Shown: positions 1 through 9,355, numbered from the stretch's first letter. The stretch is DNA of 64,000 bases from Micromonospora vinacea (GCF_015751785.1 NZ_JADOTY010000001.1:2170001-2234000), one strand, 5' to 3'. Numbers and translations: made by a program. Notes: a model not told the origin generated them from the letters alone.

Positions 1-1546
1 GTCCCGGCTGAACCACCTGTCCGCGCTCGGCGTCGACGCGATCTGGTTCAGCCCCTGGTACCCGTCCCCGATGGCGGACGCCGGCTACGACGTCTCCGAC
101 TACCGCGACATCGACCCGGTCTTCGGCACCCTCGCCGAGGTGGAGGCGTTGATCGCTGAGGCGCACGCGCTGGGCATCCGGACCATCGTCGACGTGGTGC
201 CCAACCACTGCTCCGACGCGCACCCCTGGTTCCAGGCCGCGCTCGCCGGCGGACCCGGCGCGCCCGAACGGGACCTGTTCTGGTTCCGGCCCGGCCGGGG
301 GCCGAACGGCGACGAGCGACCCACCGACTGGATCGGCGAGTTCGGCGGCGAGACCTGGACGCGCACCACCAACCCGGACGGCACCCCCGGCGACTGGTAC
401 CTGCACCTCTTCGCCCCGCAGCAGCCGGACTTCAACTGGGACCACCCCCGGGTACGGGAGGAGTTCGAGGACATCCTGCGGTTCTGGTTCGACCGGGGCG
501 TGGACGGTATCCGGATCGACTCGGCGGGGCTCCTGGTCAAGGACGGGACGCTGCCCGAGGTCCGAGACGACGAGCCGCACCCGTTCCACGACCTCGACGG
601 GGTGCACGACATCTACCGGGGCTGGCGTCGGGTCGCCGACGAGTACGCCGACCGGGCGCTGATCGGTGAGGTGTGGCTGCCGGACCGGCAGCGGTTCGCC
701 AACTACCTGCGCCCGGACGAGCTGCACGCCGCGTTCAACTTCGACTTCCTCGGCTGCGCCTGGGACGCCGCGGCGCTGCGGGAGAGCATCGACGGGACGC
801 TGAGCGCGCACGCGCCGGTCAACGCGCCGGCCACCTGGGTGCTCTCCAACCACGACGTCACCCGACACGTCACCCGCTACGGTCGCGCTGACACCCGGTT
901 CAGCTTCGCCGCCAAGCGCGAGGGCACCCCCACCGACCTGGAGTTGGGCACCCGTCGGGCCCGCGCCGCCGCGCTTTTGTCACTGTCGCTGCCCGGCGCC
1001 GCCTACGTCTACCAGGGCGAGGAGCTGGGCCTCTACGAGGTCGAGGACATCCCGTACGCGCTGCGGCAGGACCCGATGTGGGAGCGGTCCGGTCGGATCG
1101 ACCCCGGTCGCGACGGCTGCCGCGTACCGCTGCCGTGGGGCGGGGACGAGCCGCCCTTCGAGTTCAGCCCCGAGGGTGCCGCGACGCCGTGGCTGCCGCA
1201 GCCAGCCGACTGGAAGGACCGGACGGCCAGCGCGCAGACCGGCGACTCGGCCTCGATGCTGGAGCTGTACCGGGCGGCGATCCAGGCCCGGAAGGCCGAC
1301 CCGGCGCTCGGTGACGGTGAGCTGACCTGGCTGCCCGCCCCGGACGGGGTGCTCGCGTTCAGCCGCGGCGGTGGCTTCAGCTGCCTGGTCAACCTCTCCG
1401 CAGCGCCGGTGCCGATGCCAGCTCAGGGGGAGCTGGTGCTGGCCAGCGGGCCGCTCGACGACGGGATGCTGCCGTCCGACACGGCGGTCTGGCTGCGTAC
1501 CGCCGAATCCACCGACGGGCCGCGTGGGGCGGACGGCCCGGCCTGA
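1..1546 (+). CDS. GH13 alpha-glucosidase, 5' end outside window
   Basis: The reading frame is open from base 2 to the stop at 1544-1546, leaving about 514 residues with no start, so the N-terminus lies upstream of the window. It is a GH13 TIM-barrel enzyme of the alpha-glucosidase/oligo-1,6-glucosidase type. The VVPNH region is present. The nucleophile Asp lies in GIRIDSA (about nt 505-525), the acid/base Glu in LIGEVW (about nt 658-675), and the transition-state Asp in SNHDV (about nt 847-861). It probably hydrolyses short alpha-gluco-oligosaccharides in the cytoplasm, which suits the two alpha-1,3-glucanases that follow. A strong hairpin at 1563-1598 separates it from them, so they need not share a transcript. 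Family is firm; linkage specificity cannot be read from the sequence. Confidence 0.9.
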   Translation, partial: SRLNHLSALGVDAIWFSPWYPSPMADAGYDVSDYRDIDPVFGTLAEVEALIAEAHALGIRTIVDVVPNHCSDAHPWFQAALAGGPGAPERDLFWFRPGRGPNGDERPTDWIGEFGGETWTRTTNPDGTPGDWYLHLFAPQQPDFNWDHPRVREEFEDILRFWFDRGVDGIRIDSAGLLVKDGTLPEVRDDEPHPFHDLDGVHDIYRGWRRVADEYADRALIGEVWLPDRQRFANYLRPDELHAAFNFDFLGCAWDAAALRESIDGTLSAHAPVNAPATWVLSNHDVTRHVTRYGRADTRFSFAAKREGTPTDLELGTRRARAAALLSLSLPGAAYVYQGEELGLYEVEDIPYALRQDPMWERSGRIDPGRDGCRVPLPWGGDEPPFEFSPEGAATPWLPQPADWKDRTASAQTGDSASMLELYRAAIQARKADPALGDGELTWLPAPDGVLAFSRGGGFSCLVNLSAAPVPMPAQGELVLASGPLDDGMLPSDTAVWLRTAESTDGPRGADGPA

Positions 1547-1562
1547 CCTGACTCTGCTCGCC

Positions 1563-1598
1563 GTGGTGCCGGCGGCCCGTCCCGGCCGCCGGCACCAC
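1563..1598 (+). terminator. Strong hairpin terminator after GH13 gene
   Basis: A perfect 15-bp inverted repeat (GTGGTGCCGGCGGCC and its complement) with a 6-nt loop begins 16 bp after the GH13 stop. There is no clear T tract, which is usual for high-GC actinobacterial terminators. Confidence 0.75.
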
Positions 1599-1687
1599 AC
1601 ACCCGAAGAGAGGAGTACGAGGGGGACTCGCACGACGCACCGACACGGGGGGATCTGGCCTGCCTGACGAAAGGGAGAGCGCAGCTC

Positions 1688-4570
1688 ATGGCCAACCACA
1701 CCACCGGCACCCCGCACCACCATCGACACCCGACCCGGGCAGGATTGGCCGCCATCGCCGCCGCCCTGCTCGCCGCCACCTCGGTGACCGCCCTCGCGGT
1801 CACCGGCACCGCAACGCCGGCCTCGGCAGCCGGACTGTCCCCCTTCGACATCCCCAATCGAGGCGCCACAGTTCCGTTCGTCGAGCAGGAGGCGGAGGAG
1901 ACCGCCCACAACGGCACGAAGATCGGCCCGGACCGGCGCTACGGCACGCTGCCGTCGGAGGCGTCCGGCCGGGAGGCGGTCACCCTCGACGCCGTCGGCG
2001 AGTACGTCGAGTTCACCCTCACCGCTCCGGCCAACGCTGTCACCTTCCGCTACAGCCTGCCGGACAGCCCGGCCGGCACCGGCCGTGACGCCGCCATCGA
2101 CCTGCGGGCCAACGGGGCGCTGCTGAAGTCGGTGCCGGTGACGTCGAGGTACGGCTGGTACTACGGCGGATACCCGTTCAACAACAACCCGGGCGACACC
2201 AACCCGCACCACTTCTACGACGAGACCCGGGCGCTGTTCGGCAGCACCCAGCCGGCCGGCACGAAGATCCGGCTCCAGGTCGCCTCGACAGCCCAGTCGC
2301 CCACGTTCACCATTGACCTGGCCGACTTCGAGCTGGTCGCCCCGGCGATCACGAAGCCCTCCGGTGTGCTCGACGTGGTCACCGACTTCGGTGCCGACCC
2401 GAGCGGCGCGACCGACTCGACGGCGAAGTTCCAGGCGGCGGTCGACGCCGGTAAGGCCCAGGGCCGGGCGGTGTGGATCCCGACCGGCACCTTCACCCTC
2501 TGGGACCACGTGGTGGTCGACGGGGTGACACTGCGCGGTGCGGGCCCGTGGTATTCGGTGCTCGGCGGCCGGCACCCCACCGAGCGGAACAGGTCCGTCG
2601 GCATCTACGGCAAGTACGTCCCCGGTGGCGGCTACACCGGCCCGGTCCGCGCACACGAGGCGAACGGGCCCAGCCGCAACGTCACGCTGCGGGACTTCGC
2701 CATCATCGGCGACATCCGCGAGCGGGTCGACGACGACCAGGTCAACGCCCTGGGCGGGGCGATGACCAACTCGGTGGTCGACAACCTCTGGCTGGAGAAC
2801 ACCAAGGTCGGGGCGTGGATGGACGGCCCGATGGACAACTTCACCATCCGCAACAGCCGGATCCTGGACCAGACCGCGGACGGGGTGAACTTCCACACCG
2901 GGGTGACCAACTCGACGGTGACCAACACGTTCGTCCGCAACACCGGCGACGACGCGTTGGCGATGTGGGCGCAGAGCGTGCCGAACGTCAACAACTCCTT
3001 CACCCACAACACCATCGGGGTGACCCTGCTGGCCAACCACCTGGTCAGCTACGGCGGTCGGGACATCAAGATCACCGACAACGTGACGGCCGACTCGCTG
3101 ACCAACGGCGGTGGCATCCACGTCGCGAACCGCTACCCCGGCGTGCAGGGCGCCACCGGAGTCCAGGGCACCTGGACGATCGCCCGGAACACGTTGATCC
3201 GCAACGGCAACTCGGACTACAACTGGAACTTCGGGGTCGGCGCGATCTGGTTCTCCGCGCTCAACGAGGCGTTCCAGAACCCCACCATCAACATCACCGA
3301 CACCGACATCCTGGACAGCTCGTACGCGGCGCTGCACTGGATCGAGGGCCAGACCAACGGGATCAACCTCAACAACGTACGGATCGACGGCGCCGGCACG
3401 TACGCGCTCCAGGTGCAGGCGAACAGCCAGGTGTCGTTCACCAACGTGCGGGCCACCAACATCGCGCAGAGCAACCCGATGCACAACTGCGTCGGCGCCG
3501 GCTTCCAGATCACCCAGGGCTCCGGCAACTCCGGCTGGTACACGCCGACCCCGTACTGCGGCCCGTGGCCGAACCCCCAGTGGGGCGGCGGACCCACCTC
3601 GCCGCCGCCGACCACCCCACCGCCCACCACCCCGCCTCCGACCACCCCGCCCCCGACCAGCGGGAACCTGGCGCTGGGCCGGCCGACGACAGCTACCAGC
3701 ACCAACCAGAACTACACGGGCGCCAACGTGGTGGACGGCAACGCGGCCAGCTACTGGGAGAGCGCCAACAACGCCTTCCCCCAGTCGGTCACCATCGACC
3801 TGGGCGCGTCCCGGTCTGTCGACCGGGTGGTGCTCAAGCTGCCCAGCGGTTGGGAGCAACGCACCCAGACGCTGTCGGTGCTCGGCTCCACCGACGGCTC
3901 GGCGTACACCACACTGGCGTCGTCCGCCGGTCGGGTCTTCGCCCCCGGCACTGGCAACGCCGTGTCGATCGGGCTGCCCTCCGGTGACCGCCGCTACGTC
4001 CGGGTCACCGTCACCGGCAACACCGGCTGGCCGGCCGCGCAACTCTCCGAGGTCGAGGTGTACGGCGGCACCCAGACCACCCCGCCGCCGACCACCCCAC
4101 CGCCGACCACGCCGCCCCCGACCACGCCGCCCCCGACCACGCCGCCGCCCAGCGGCAACCTGGCGGCCGGGCGGTCGATCACCGAGACCAGCCACTCCGA
4201 CGTGTACGCCGCCCCCAACGCGGTGGACGGCAACGCGAACACCTACTGGGAGAGCGCCAACAACGCGTTCCCGCAGTCGTTGACAGTGGACCTGGGGGCC
4301 GACCGATCGGTGTCCCGCGTCGTGCTGAAGCTCCCACCGTCATCGGCCTGGCAGACGCGTACCCAGACGCTGGCGGTGCTCGGCTCCACGAACGGCTCGA
4401 CGTTCACCACGCTGAAGGGGTCCGCCGGCTACAGCTTCAACCCGGCCAGCGGCAACACGGTCACCGTGACCTTCACGGCGACCACCCAGCGGTACCTGCG
4501 GCTGACCGTCACCGGCAACAGCGGCTGGCCAGCCGGCCAGCTCAGCGAGTTCGAGGTCTACTCCAGCTAG
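1688..4570 (+). CDS. Secreted GH87-type alpha-1,3-glucanase with C-terminal discoidin modules
   Basis: 960 aa. A Sec signal peptide ends near residue 48 (TPASAAG). Next come a CBM6/35-like beta-sandwich (about 50-215) and a right-handed beta-helix catalytic domain (about 225-620). Two F5/8-type-C (discoidin, CBM32-like) modules (about 659-791 and 823-960) are separated by PTTPPPTT linkers. In the helix Asp398 is followed 23 and 24 residues later by Asp421-Asp422 (contexts TADGVNF and NTGDDAL). As I recall, this D-x22-DD spacing is that of the catalytic aspartates in the GH87 alpha-1,3-glucanases of Bacillus and Paenibacillus. The enzyme should therefore cut alpha-1,3-glucan (fungal wall glucan or mutan) outside the cell. 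A generic pectate-lyase-like beta-helix enzyme is the alternative. The RBS-like GGGAGA lies 13 nt before ATG. Confidence 0.8.
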   Translation: MANHTTGTPHHHRHPTRAGLAAIAAALLAATSVTALAVTGTATPASAAGLSPFDIPNRGATVPFVEQEAEETAHNGTKIGPDRRYGTLPSEASGREAVTLDAVGEYVEFTLTAPANAVTFRYSLPDSPAGTGRDAAIDLRANGALLKSVPVTSRYGWYYGGYPFNNNPGDTNPHHFYDETRALFGSTQPAGTKIRLQVASTAQSPTFTIDLADFELVAPAITKPSGVLDVVTDFGADPSGATDSTAKFQAAVDAGKAQGRAVWIPTGTFTLWDHVVVDGVTLRGAGPWYSVLGGRHPTERNRSVGIYGKYVPGGGYTGPVRAHEANGPSRNVTLRDFAIIGDIRERVDDDQVNALGGAMTNSVVDNLWLENTKVGAWMDGPMDNFTIRNSRILDQTADGVNFHTGVTNSTVTNTFVRNTGDDALAMWAQSVPNVNNSFTHNTIGVTLLANHLVSYGGRDIKITDNVTADSLTNGGGIHVANRYPGVQGATGVQGTWTIARNTLIRNGNSDYNWNFGVGAIWFSALNEAFQNPTINITDTDILDSSYAALHWIEGQTNGINLNNVRIDGAGTYALQVQANSQVSFTNVRATNIAQSNPMHNCVGAGFQITQGSGNSGWYTPTPYCGPWPNPQWGGGPTSPPPTTPPPTTPPPTTPPPTSGNLALGRPTTATSTNQNYTGANVVDGNAASYWESANNAFPQSVTIDLGASRSVDRVVLKLPSGWEQRTQTLSVLGSTDGSAYTTLASSAGRVFAPGTGNAVSIGLPSGDRRYVRVTVTGNTGWPAAQLSEVEVYGGTQTTPPPTTPPPTTPPPTTPPPTTPPPSGNLAAGRSITETSHSDVYAAPNAVDGNANTYWESANNAFPQSLTVDLGADRSVSRVVLKLPPSSAWQTRTQTLAVLGSTNGSTFTTLKGSAGYSFNPASGNTVTVTFTATTQRYLRLTVTGNSGWPAGQLSEFEVYSS

Positions 4571-4661
4571 CCCCCACCTGTCGCGGATCGACGGGCGTAC
4601 CCCTGCACCCGTCGCCGGGCAACGCACCCACACCCACCCCCGAAAGAGGTGTAGCGACCCC

Positions 4662-7600
4662 ATGTCCAGGACCGGCACCAGACGAGGCACGCCGCCAACC
4701 GGCGCGCCCACCACCGTCCCCCGTACCGCCCGAAGCGGCCACCGACGACTCCTCGCCGGCGCGCTCGCCGGGATGCTCCTCGCCACCGCCCCGGTCGTCA
4801 CCCCCATGGCGAGCGCGGCACCGGCGGCCGACAGGTCCGCGGCCGCCGCCCGGGTGGCCATGCTCGCCGGGCTCTCCGCCACCATGACCGCCAGCAGCTA
4901 CAACCAGAACTACGTGGCGGGCAACGCCAACGACGGCAACGCGTCGACCTACTGGGAGAGCGCCAACAACGCGTTCCCGCAATGGATCCAGGCGGACCTG
5001 GGCGCCACTGTCAGCGTGGACCGGGTGGTGCTCAAGCTGCCGCCCGCGGCGGACTGGCAGACCCGTACCCAGACGCTGTCGATTCTGGGTTCGACCAACG
5101 GCTCGTCCTTCACCACACTGAAGGCGTCCGCCGGCTACACCTTCAACCCGAGCAGCGGCAACACCGCGACCGTCAGCTTCACCGCCGCCAGCACCCGCTA
5201 CGTACGCGTACAGGTCACCGGCAACACCGGCTGGCCGGCCGCCCAGCTCTCCGAGGTCGAGGTGTACGGCGCCACCGGCAGCACCGACACCCAGGCACCC
5301 AGCGTCCCGGGCAACCTGGCCTACACCCAGCCGGCCAGCGGGCAGATCCGGCTCGCCTGGTCGGCGTCCACCGACAACGTCGGGGTGACCGGCTACGACG
5401 TCTACGCCAACGGCGCGCTGCGCGGCAGCGTCAACGGCTCGACGCTCACCTACACCGACAGCCAGGCGGACAGCGCCACGGTGTCGTACCAGGTGCGGGC
5501 CAAGGACGCGGCCGGCAACCAGTCGGCGAACAGCAACACAGTGACCCGCACCGGCACCGGCAACCCGCCCACCGGTTCCAACCTGGCGATCGGCAAGCCG
5601 ATCACCGCCTCCGGGTTCGTGCACACGTTCGTGGCCACCAACGCCAACGACAACAACGTGGCCACCTACTGGGAGGGCAACGGCAACCCCAGCACGCTGA
5701 CAGTGCAGCTCGGCGCGAACGCCAGCCTCAGCCAGGTCGTCCTGAAGCTCAACCCGGACTCGGCGTGGGGCACCCGTACCCAGAACATCACGGTGCTCGG
5801 CCGGGACCAGGGCTCGTCGAGCTTCACCACACTGGTCGGCGCGGCGAACTACACCTTCAACCCGGGCAGCGGCAACACGGTGACCATCCCGGTCTCCGGC
5901 GCGGCGGCCGACGTACGGCTCTCGATCGCCTCGAACACCGGCGCTCCCGCCGGTCAGGTGGCCGAGTTCCAGGTCTTCGGCACCCCGGCGCCGAACCCGG
6001 ACCTGACAGTGACCGGCATGTCGTTCAGCCCGTCCGCACCCGTGGAGACCAGCACCATCACGCTCTCCGCGACGGTGCGTAACGCGGGCTCGGCGGCCTC
6101 CGGCGCGACGAACGTCAACTTCTACCTGGGCTCCACCCGGGTCGGCACGGCTTCGGTCGGCGGTCTCGCGGCGGGCGCCTCGACAACTGTCAGCGCCAGC
6201 ATCGGCACCCGGGACTCGGGCAGCTACCCGCTCAGCGCCAAGGTCGACGAGTCGAACACCGTCGTCGAGCAGGACGACACCAACAACAGCTACACGAACC
6301 CCAGCCCGCTGGTCGTCGCCGCGGTCGCCAGCTCCGACCTGGTCGCCTCGGCGGTCGCCTGGTCGCCGGGCAACCCGTCGGCGGGCAACACGGTGACCTT
6401 CTCCGTGTCCATCCGCAACGCCGGCAACCAGGCATCCGCATCCGGGGCGCACGGCATCACACTGACCGTGCTCAACGAGTCCGGCACCGTGGTCCGTACC
6501 CTGACCGGCTCGTACTCCGGCGTGATCAACGCCGGGGCGACGGTCGGCCCGATCAGCCTGGGCACCTGGACCGCCGCGAACGGCAAGTACACCGTCCGGG
6601 TGGTGCTCGCCGTGGACGGCAACGAACTGCCGGTGAAGCAGGCGAACAACACGAGTGACCGGCCGCTCTTCGTCGGTCGCGGCGCCAACATGCCGTACGA
6701 CATGTACGAGGCCGAGGACGGCGTGATCGGCGGCGGCGCCACCGTCGTCGGACCCAACCGGGAGGTCGGGGACCTGGCCGGTGAGGCGTCCGGTCGGCGG
6801 GCGGTGACCCTCAACTCGACCGGCAGCTACGTCGAGTTCACCACCCGGGCCAGCACCAACACGCTGGTCACCCGCTTCTCCATCCCGGACGCCGCCGGCG
6901 GTGGCGGGATCAACTCGACGCTGAACGTCTACGTCAATGGCACGTTCCACAAGGCCATCGACCTGACGTCCCGGTACGCCTGGCTGTACGGCAACGAGAC
7001 CAGCCCGGGCAACTCGCCGAGCGCCGGCGGTCCGAGGCACATCTACGACGAAGCCAACGTCATGCTCAACTCCACAGTTCCGGCCGGTAGCAAGATCCGC
7101 CTTCAGAAGGACCCGGCCAATACCACCACGTACGCCATCGACTTCATCAACACGGAGCAGGTGGCGCCGATCGCCAACCCGGACCCGGCGCGCTACACCA
7201 CGCCGACCGGCTTCACCCACCAGGACGTGCAGAACGCCCTGGACCGGGTGCGGATGGACACCACCGGCAACCTGATCGGGGTGTACCTGCCGGCCGGTAA
7301 CTACTCCACCTCGTCGAAGTTCCAGGTGTACGGCAAGGCGGTCCAGGTGACCGGCGCCGGCCCCTGGTACACCCGGTTCAACGCGCCGTCGGGCCAGGAC
7401 AACACCGACATCGGCTTCCGGGCCGAGAACTCGGCGGCCAACTCGTCGTTCAAGAACTTCGCGTACTTCGGCAACTACACCTCGCGGATCGACGGTCCGG
7501 GCAAGGTGTTCGACTTCTCCAACGTGTCGAACATCGTGATCGACAACATCTGGAACGAGCACATGGTGTGCCTCTACTGGGGCGCGAACACCGACTACAT

Positions 7601-8357
7601 GACGATCAAGAACTCCCGGATCCGGAACATGTTCGCCGACGGCATCAACATGACCAACGGGAGCACCAACAACCTGGTCAGCAACAACGACGCCCGGGCC
7701 ACCGGCGACGACAGCTTCGCGCTGTTCTCAGCCATCGACGCGGGCGGCGCCGACATGAGGGACAACGTCTACGAGAACCTGACCTCGACGCTGACCTGGC
7801 GGGCCGCCGGTGTCGCCGTGTACGGCGGCTACGGCAACACGTTCCGCAACATCTACATCGCGGACACGCTCGTGTACTCCGGCATCACCATCAGCTCGCT
7901 CGACTTCGGCTATCCGATGAACGGCTTCGGTGCCAGCCCGCCCACCCGGTTCGAGAACATCTCGATCGTGCGGGCCGGTGGGCATTTCTGGGGCTCACAA
8001 ACCTTCCCGGCGATCTGGGTCTTCTCCGCCTCGAAGGTGTTCCAGGGCATCCGGGTCAGCGATGTCGACATCATCGATCCGACCTACAGCGGCATCATGT
8101 TCCAGACCAACTACGTCGGCGGGCAGCCGCAGAACCCGATCACCGACACGGTCTTCACGAACATCTCCATCAGCGGTGCCCGGAAGAGCGGGGACGCCTA
8201 CGACGCGAAGTCCGGCTTCGCCATCTGGGCGAACCCGATGCCGGAGGCCGGGCAGGGGCCGGCCGTCGGGTCGGTCACCTTCAACAACCTCCGGTTGAGC
8301 AACAACGCGGTGGACATCCAGAACCCCACCACAACCTTCACCATCAACCGCAACTGA
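4662..8357 (+). CDS. Secreted GH87-type alpha-1,3-glucanase with N-terminal binding modules
   Basis: 1231 aa, a paralogue of the preceding gene with the modules rearranged. A signal peptide ends near residue 53 (PMASAAP). Then follow discoidin module 1 (about 70-206), fibronectin type III (209-303), discoidin module 2 (306-444), two CARDB-like Ig folds (about 446-555 and 560-672), a CBM6/35-like domain (682-840) and the C-terminal beta-helix (840-1231). The putative triad is Asp993, Asp1016 and Asp1017 (FADGINM, ATGDDSF), with the same 22-residue spacing as the neighbour. The likely role is secreted alpha-1,3-glucan hydrolysis with several substrate anchors. It starts 91 bp after the first glucanase with AAAGAGGTG upstream of ATG, so the two are probably co-transcribed. 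Catalytic assignment rests on motif spacing. Confidence 0.8.
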   Translation: MSRTGTRRGTPPTGAPTTVPRTARSGHRRLLAGALAGMLLATAPVVTPMASAAPAADRSAAAARVAMLAGLSATMTASSYNQNYVAGNANDGNASTYWESANNAFPQWIQADLGATVSVDRVVLKLPPAADWQTRTQTLSILGSTNGSSFTTLKASAGYTFNPSSGNTATVSFTAASTRYVRVQVTGNTGWPAAQLSEVEVYGATGSTDTQAPSVPGNLAYTQPASGQIRLAWSASTDNVGVTGYDVYANGALRGSVNGSTLTYTDSQADSATVSYQVRAKDAAGNQSANSNTVTRTGTGNPPTGSNLAIGKPITASGFVHTFVATNANDNNVATYWEGNGNPSTLTVQLGANASLSQVVLKLNPDSAWGTRTQNITVLGRDQGSSSFTTLVGAANYTFNPGSGNTVTIPVSGAAADVRLSIASNTGAPAGQVAEFQVFGTPAPNPDLTVTGMSFSPSAPVETSTITLSATVRNAGSAASGATNVNFYLGSTRVGTASVGGLAAGASTTVSASIGTRDSGSYPLSAKVDESNTVVEQDDTNNSYTNPSPLVVAAVASSDLVASAVAWSPGNPSAGNTVTFSVSIRNAGNQASASGAHGITLTVLNESGTVVRTLTGSYSGVINAGATVGPISLGTWTAANGKYTVRVVLAVDGNELPVKQANNTSDRPLFVGRGANMPYDMYEAEDGVIGGGATVVGPNREVGDLAGEASGRRAVTLNSTGSYVEFTTRASTNTLVTRFSIPDAAGGGGINSTLNVYVNGTFHKAIDLTSRYAWLYGNETSPGNSPSAGGPRHIYDEANVMLNSTVPAGSKIRLQKDPANTTTYAIDFINTEQVAPIANPDPARYTTPTGFTHQDVQNALDRVRMDTTGNLIGVYLPAGNYSTSSKFQVYGKAVQVTGAGPWYTRFNAPSGQDNTDIGFRAENSAANSSFKNFAYFGNYTSRIDGPGKVFDFSNVSNIVIDNIWNEHMVCLYWGANTDYMTIKNSRIRNMFADGINMTNGSTNNLVSNNDARATGDDSFALFSAIDAGGADMRDNVYENLTSTLTWRAAGVAVYGGYGNTFRNIYIADTLVYSGITISSLDFGYPMNGFGASPPTRFENISIVRAGGHFWGSQTFPAIWVFSASKVFQGIRVSDVDIIDPTYSGIMFQTNYVGGQPQNPITDTVFTNISISGARKSGDAYDAKSGFAIWANPMPEAGQGPAVGSVTFNNLRLSNNAVDIQNPTTTFTINRN

Positions 8358-8358
8358 G

Positions 8359-9159
8359 CTAGCCGGTAGCCGACGCCGCCGGGGGGTGCACCCCTCCCGG
8401 CGGCGTCGCGCCGTGTCGGCCCTCACCCGCCGCGAACCGGGCCGCGCCGGCCGCCGCGTCAGTGGCCAGCGAGTTCATCCCGTACGCCAACTCGGTCGCC
8501 AGCGCCTCCGGCTCTCCTCGCCCCGCGCCGGCCAGCAGAGCCGCCCGGTCGTTGCGCAGGCAGGTCTGCGGATGCCGGGCGATCGCCGCCGCCAACTCCT
8601 CGGCCGCGGCCCGCGCCTGGCCGGGTGGCACCAACCGATTGACCAACCCCATCGTGTACGCCTCGTCGGCCGCCACCGGGCGGCCGGTGAGGATCAGGTC
8701 CATGGCCCGACTCTCGCCGATCAACCGGGGCAGCCGGACGGTGCCGCCGTCGATCAGTGGCACTCCCCAGCGGCGGCAGAACACTCCGAGCGTCGCGTCG
8801 GACTCGGCGACCCGCAGGTCACACCAGAGCGCCAGTTCGAGCCCGCCCGCCACCGCGTACCCGGAGATCGCCGCGATCACCGGTTTGCTGAGCGTCATCC
8901 GGGTCGGACCCATCGGGCCGTCCCCCTCCGGCTCCACCCGGTTGCCGCTCGGCGTGCCGATCGCCTTGAGGTCGGCGCCGGCGCAGAACGTGCCACCGGC
9001 GCCCCAGAGCACGGCCACCGATGAGTCCTGGTCGGCGTCGAAGGCCCGAAATGCGTCAGCCAGCGCCCGAGCCGTAGGACCGTCCACGGCGTTCCGAACG
9101 TCCGCCCGGTCCAACACCACAGTGGTGACCGCCCCGACCCGCTCCACCCGCACACCCAT
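8359..9159 (-). CDS. Enoyl-CoA hydratase/isomerase (crotonase) family protein
   Basis: 266 aa from the preferred ATG at 9159, which begins MGVRVERVG as crotonases typically do; an ATG 33 bp upstream at 9192 adds a low-complexity Gly-rich stretch. Crotonase signatures are GTFCAGADLKAIG (oxyanion-hole segment) and YAVAGGLELALWCDLRVA. The family handles acyl-CoA thioesters (hydration, isomerisation or hydrolysis) in the cytoplasm. The second-half residues do not settle which reaction applies, so a general family name is used. It is convergent with the glucanase, with only one base between the two stop codons. The last residues are encoded by the shared terminator hairpin and are probably not functional. 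Confidence 0.85.
   Translation of the reverse strand: MGVRVERVGAVTTVVLDRADVRNAVDGPTARALADAFRAFDADQDSSVAVLWGAGGTFCAGADLKAIGTPSGNRVEPEGDGPMGPTRMTLSKPVIAAISGYAVAGGLELALWCDLRVAESDATLGVFCRRWGVPLIDGGTVRLPRLIGESRAMDLILTGRPVAADEAYTMGLVNRLVPPGQARAAAEELAAAIARHPQTCLRNDRAALLAGAGRGEPEALATELAYGMNSLATDAAAGAARFAAGEGRHGATPPGGVHPPAASATG
8371..8408. terminator. Bidirectional hairpin between glucanase and crotonase genes
   Basis: A perfect 13-bp inverted repeat (CGACGCCGCCGGG and its complement) encloses a further GGGTGCACCC palindrome. It lies 14 bp after the glucanase stop and inside the last codons of the convergent crotonase gene, so it can serve both transcripts and also encodes the PPGGVHPPAA tail of that protein. 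Confidence 0.7.
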
Positions 9160-9197
9160 CCCGCCAGCATGCCCGCCCCACCCAACCCCCACAATCC

Positions 9198-9275
9198 CCG
9201 TCGATCTTGCACTCCCGGTTGTCGGTTAGCGGCTTGTGCCCCGAATTGTCGGAGCAGGAACCGCAAGATCGGCGG
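9198..9275. repeat. Intergenic inverted repeat, GTCGATC type (element E)
   Basis: A 78-bp element with 13-bp terminal arms CCGTCGATCTTGC and GCAAGATCGGCGG (one mismatch when paired), lying between the divergent crotonase and Rieske genes. It has the same length and a terminal CGATC like the elements at 40042-40123 and 57897-57973. It covers the first possible start of the Rieske ORF (9236), which argues for the later GTG start. Confidence 0.55.
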
Positions 9276-9355
9276 CCTGGGCGGTGCGGAGGCGGTGCGG
9301 CAGGTTTGTCGCCGCCGACCGGTTTGCGACGGCGATCGCCGGGAAGTCGGTACTC

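Noticed and set aside
3596..4150. Regular short repeats resembling an array
   Set aside because: They encode PTTPPPTT linkers inside a secreted enzyme; there are no spacers, so this is not CRISPR.
980..4195. 1071-aa open frame antisense to the GH13 and first glucanase genes
   Set aside because: Arg/Gly/Val-rich composition with no domain; it is the high-GC shadow of the glucanase gene, whose domains and motifs are clear.
4542..7562. 1006-aa open frame antisense to the second glucanase gene
   Set aside because: Same shadow pattern; no motif, RBS or family resemblance.
9236..9355. N-terminal extension of the Rieske protein
   Set aside because: It would translate the 78-bp inverted repeat; the family start and GTG at 9356 fit better.
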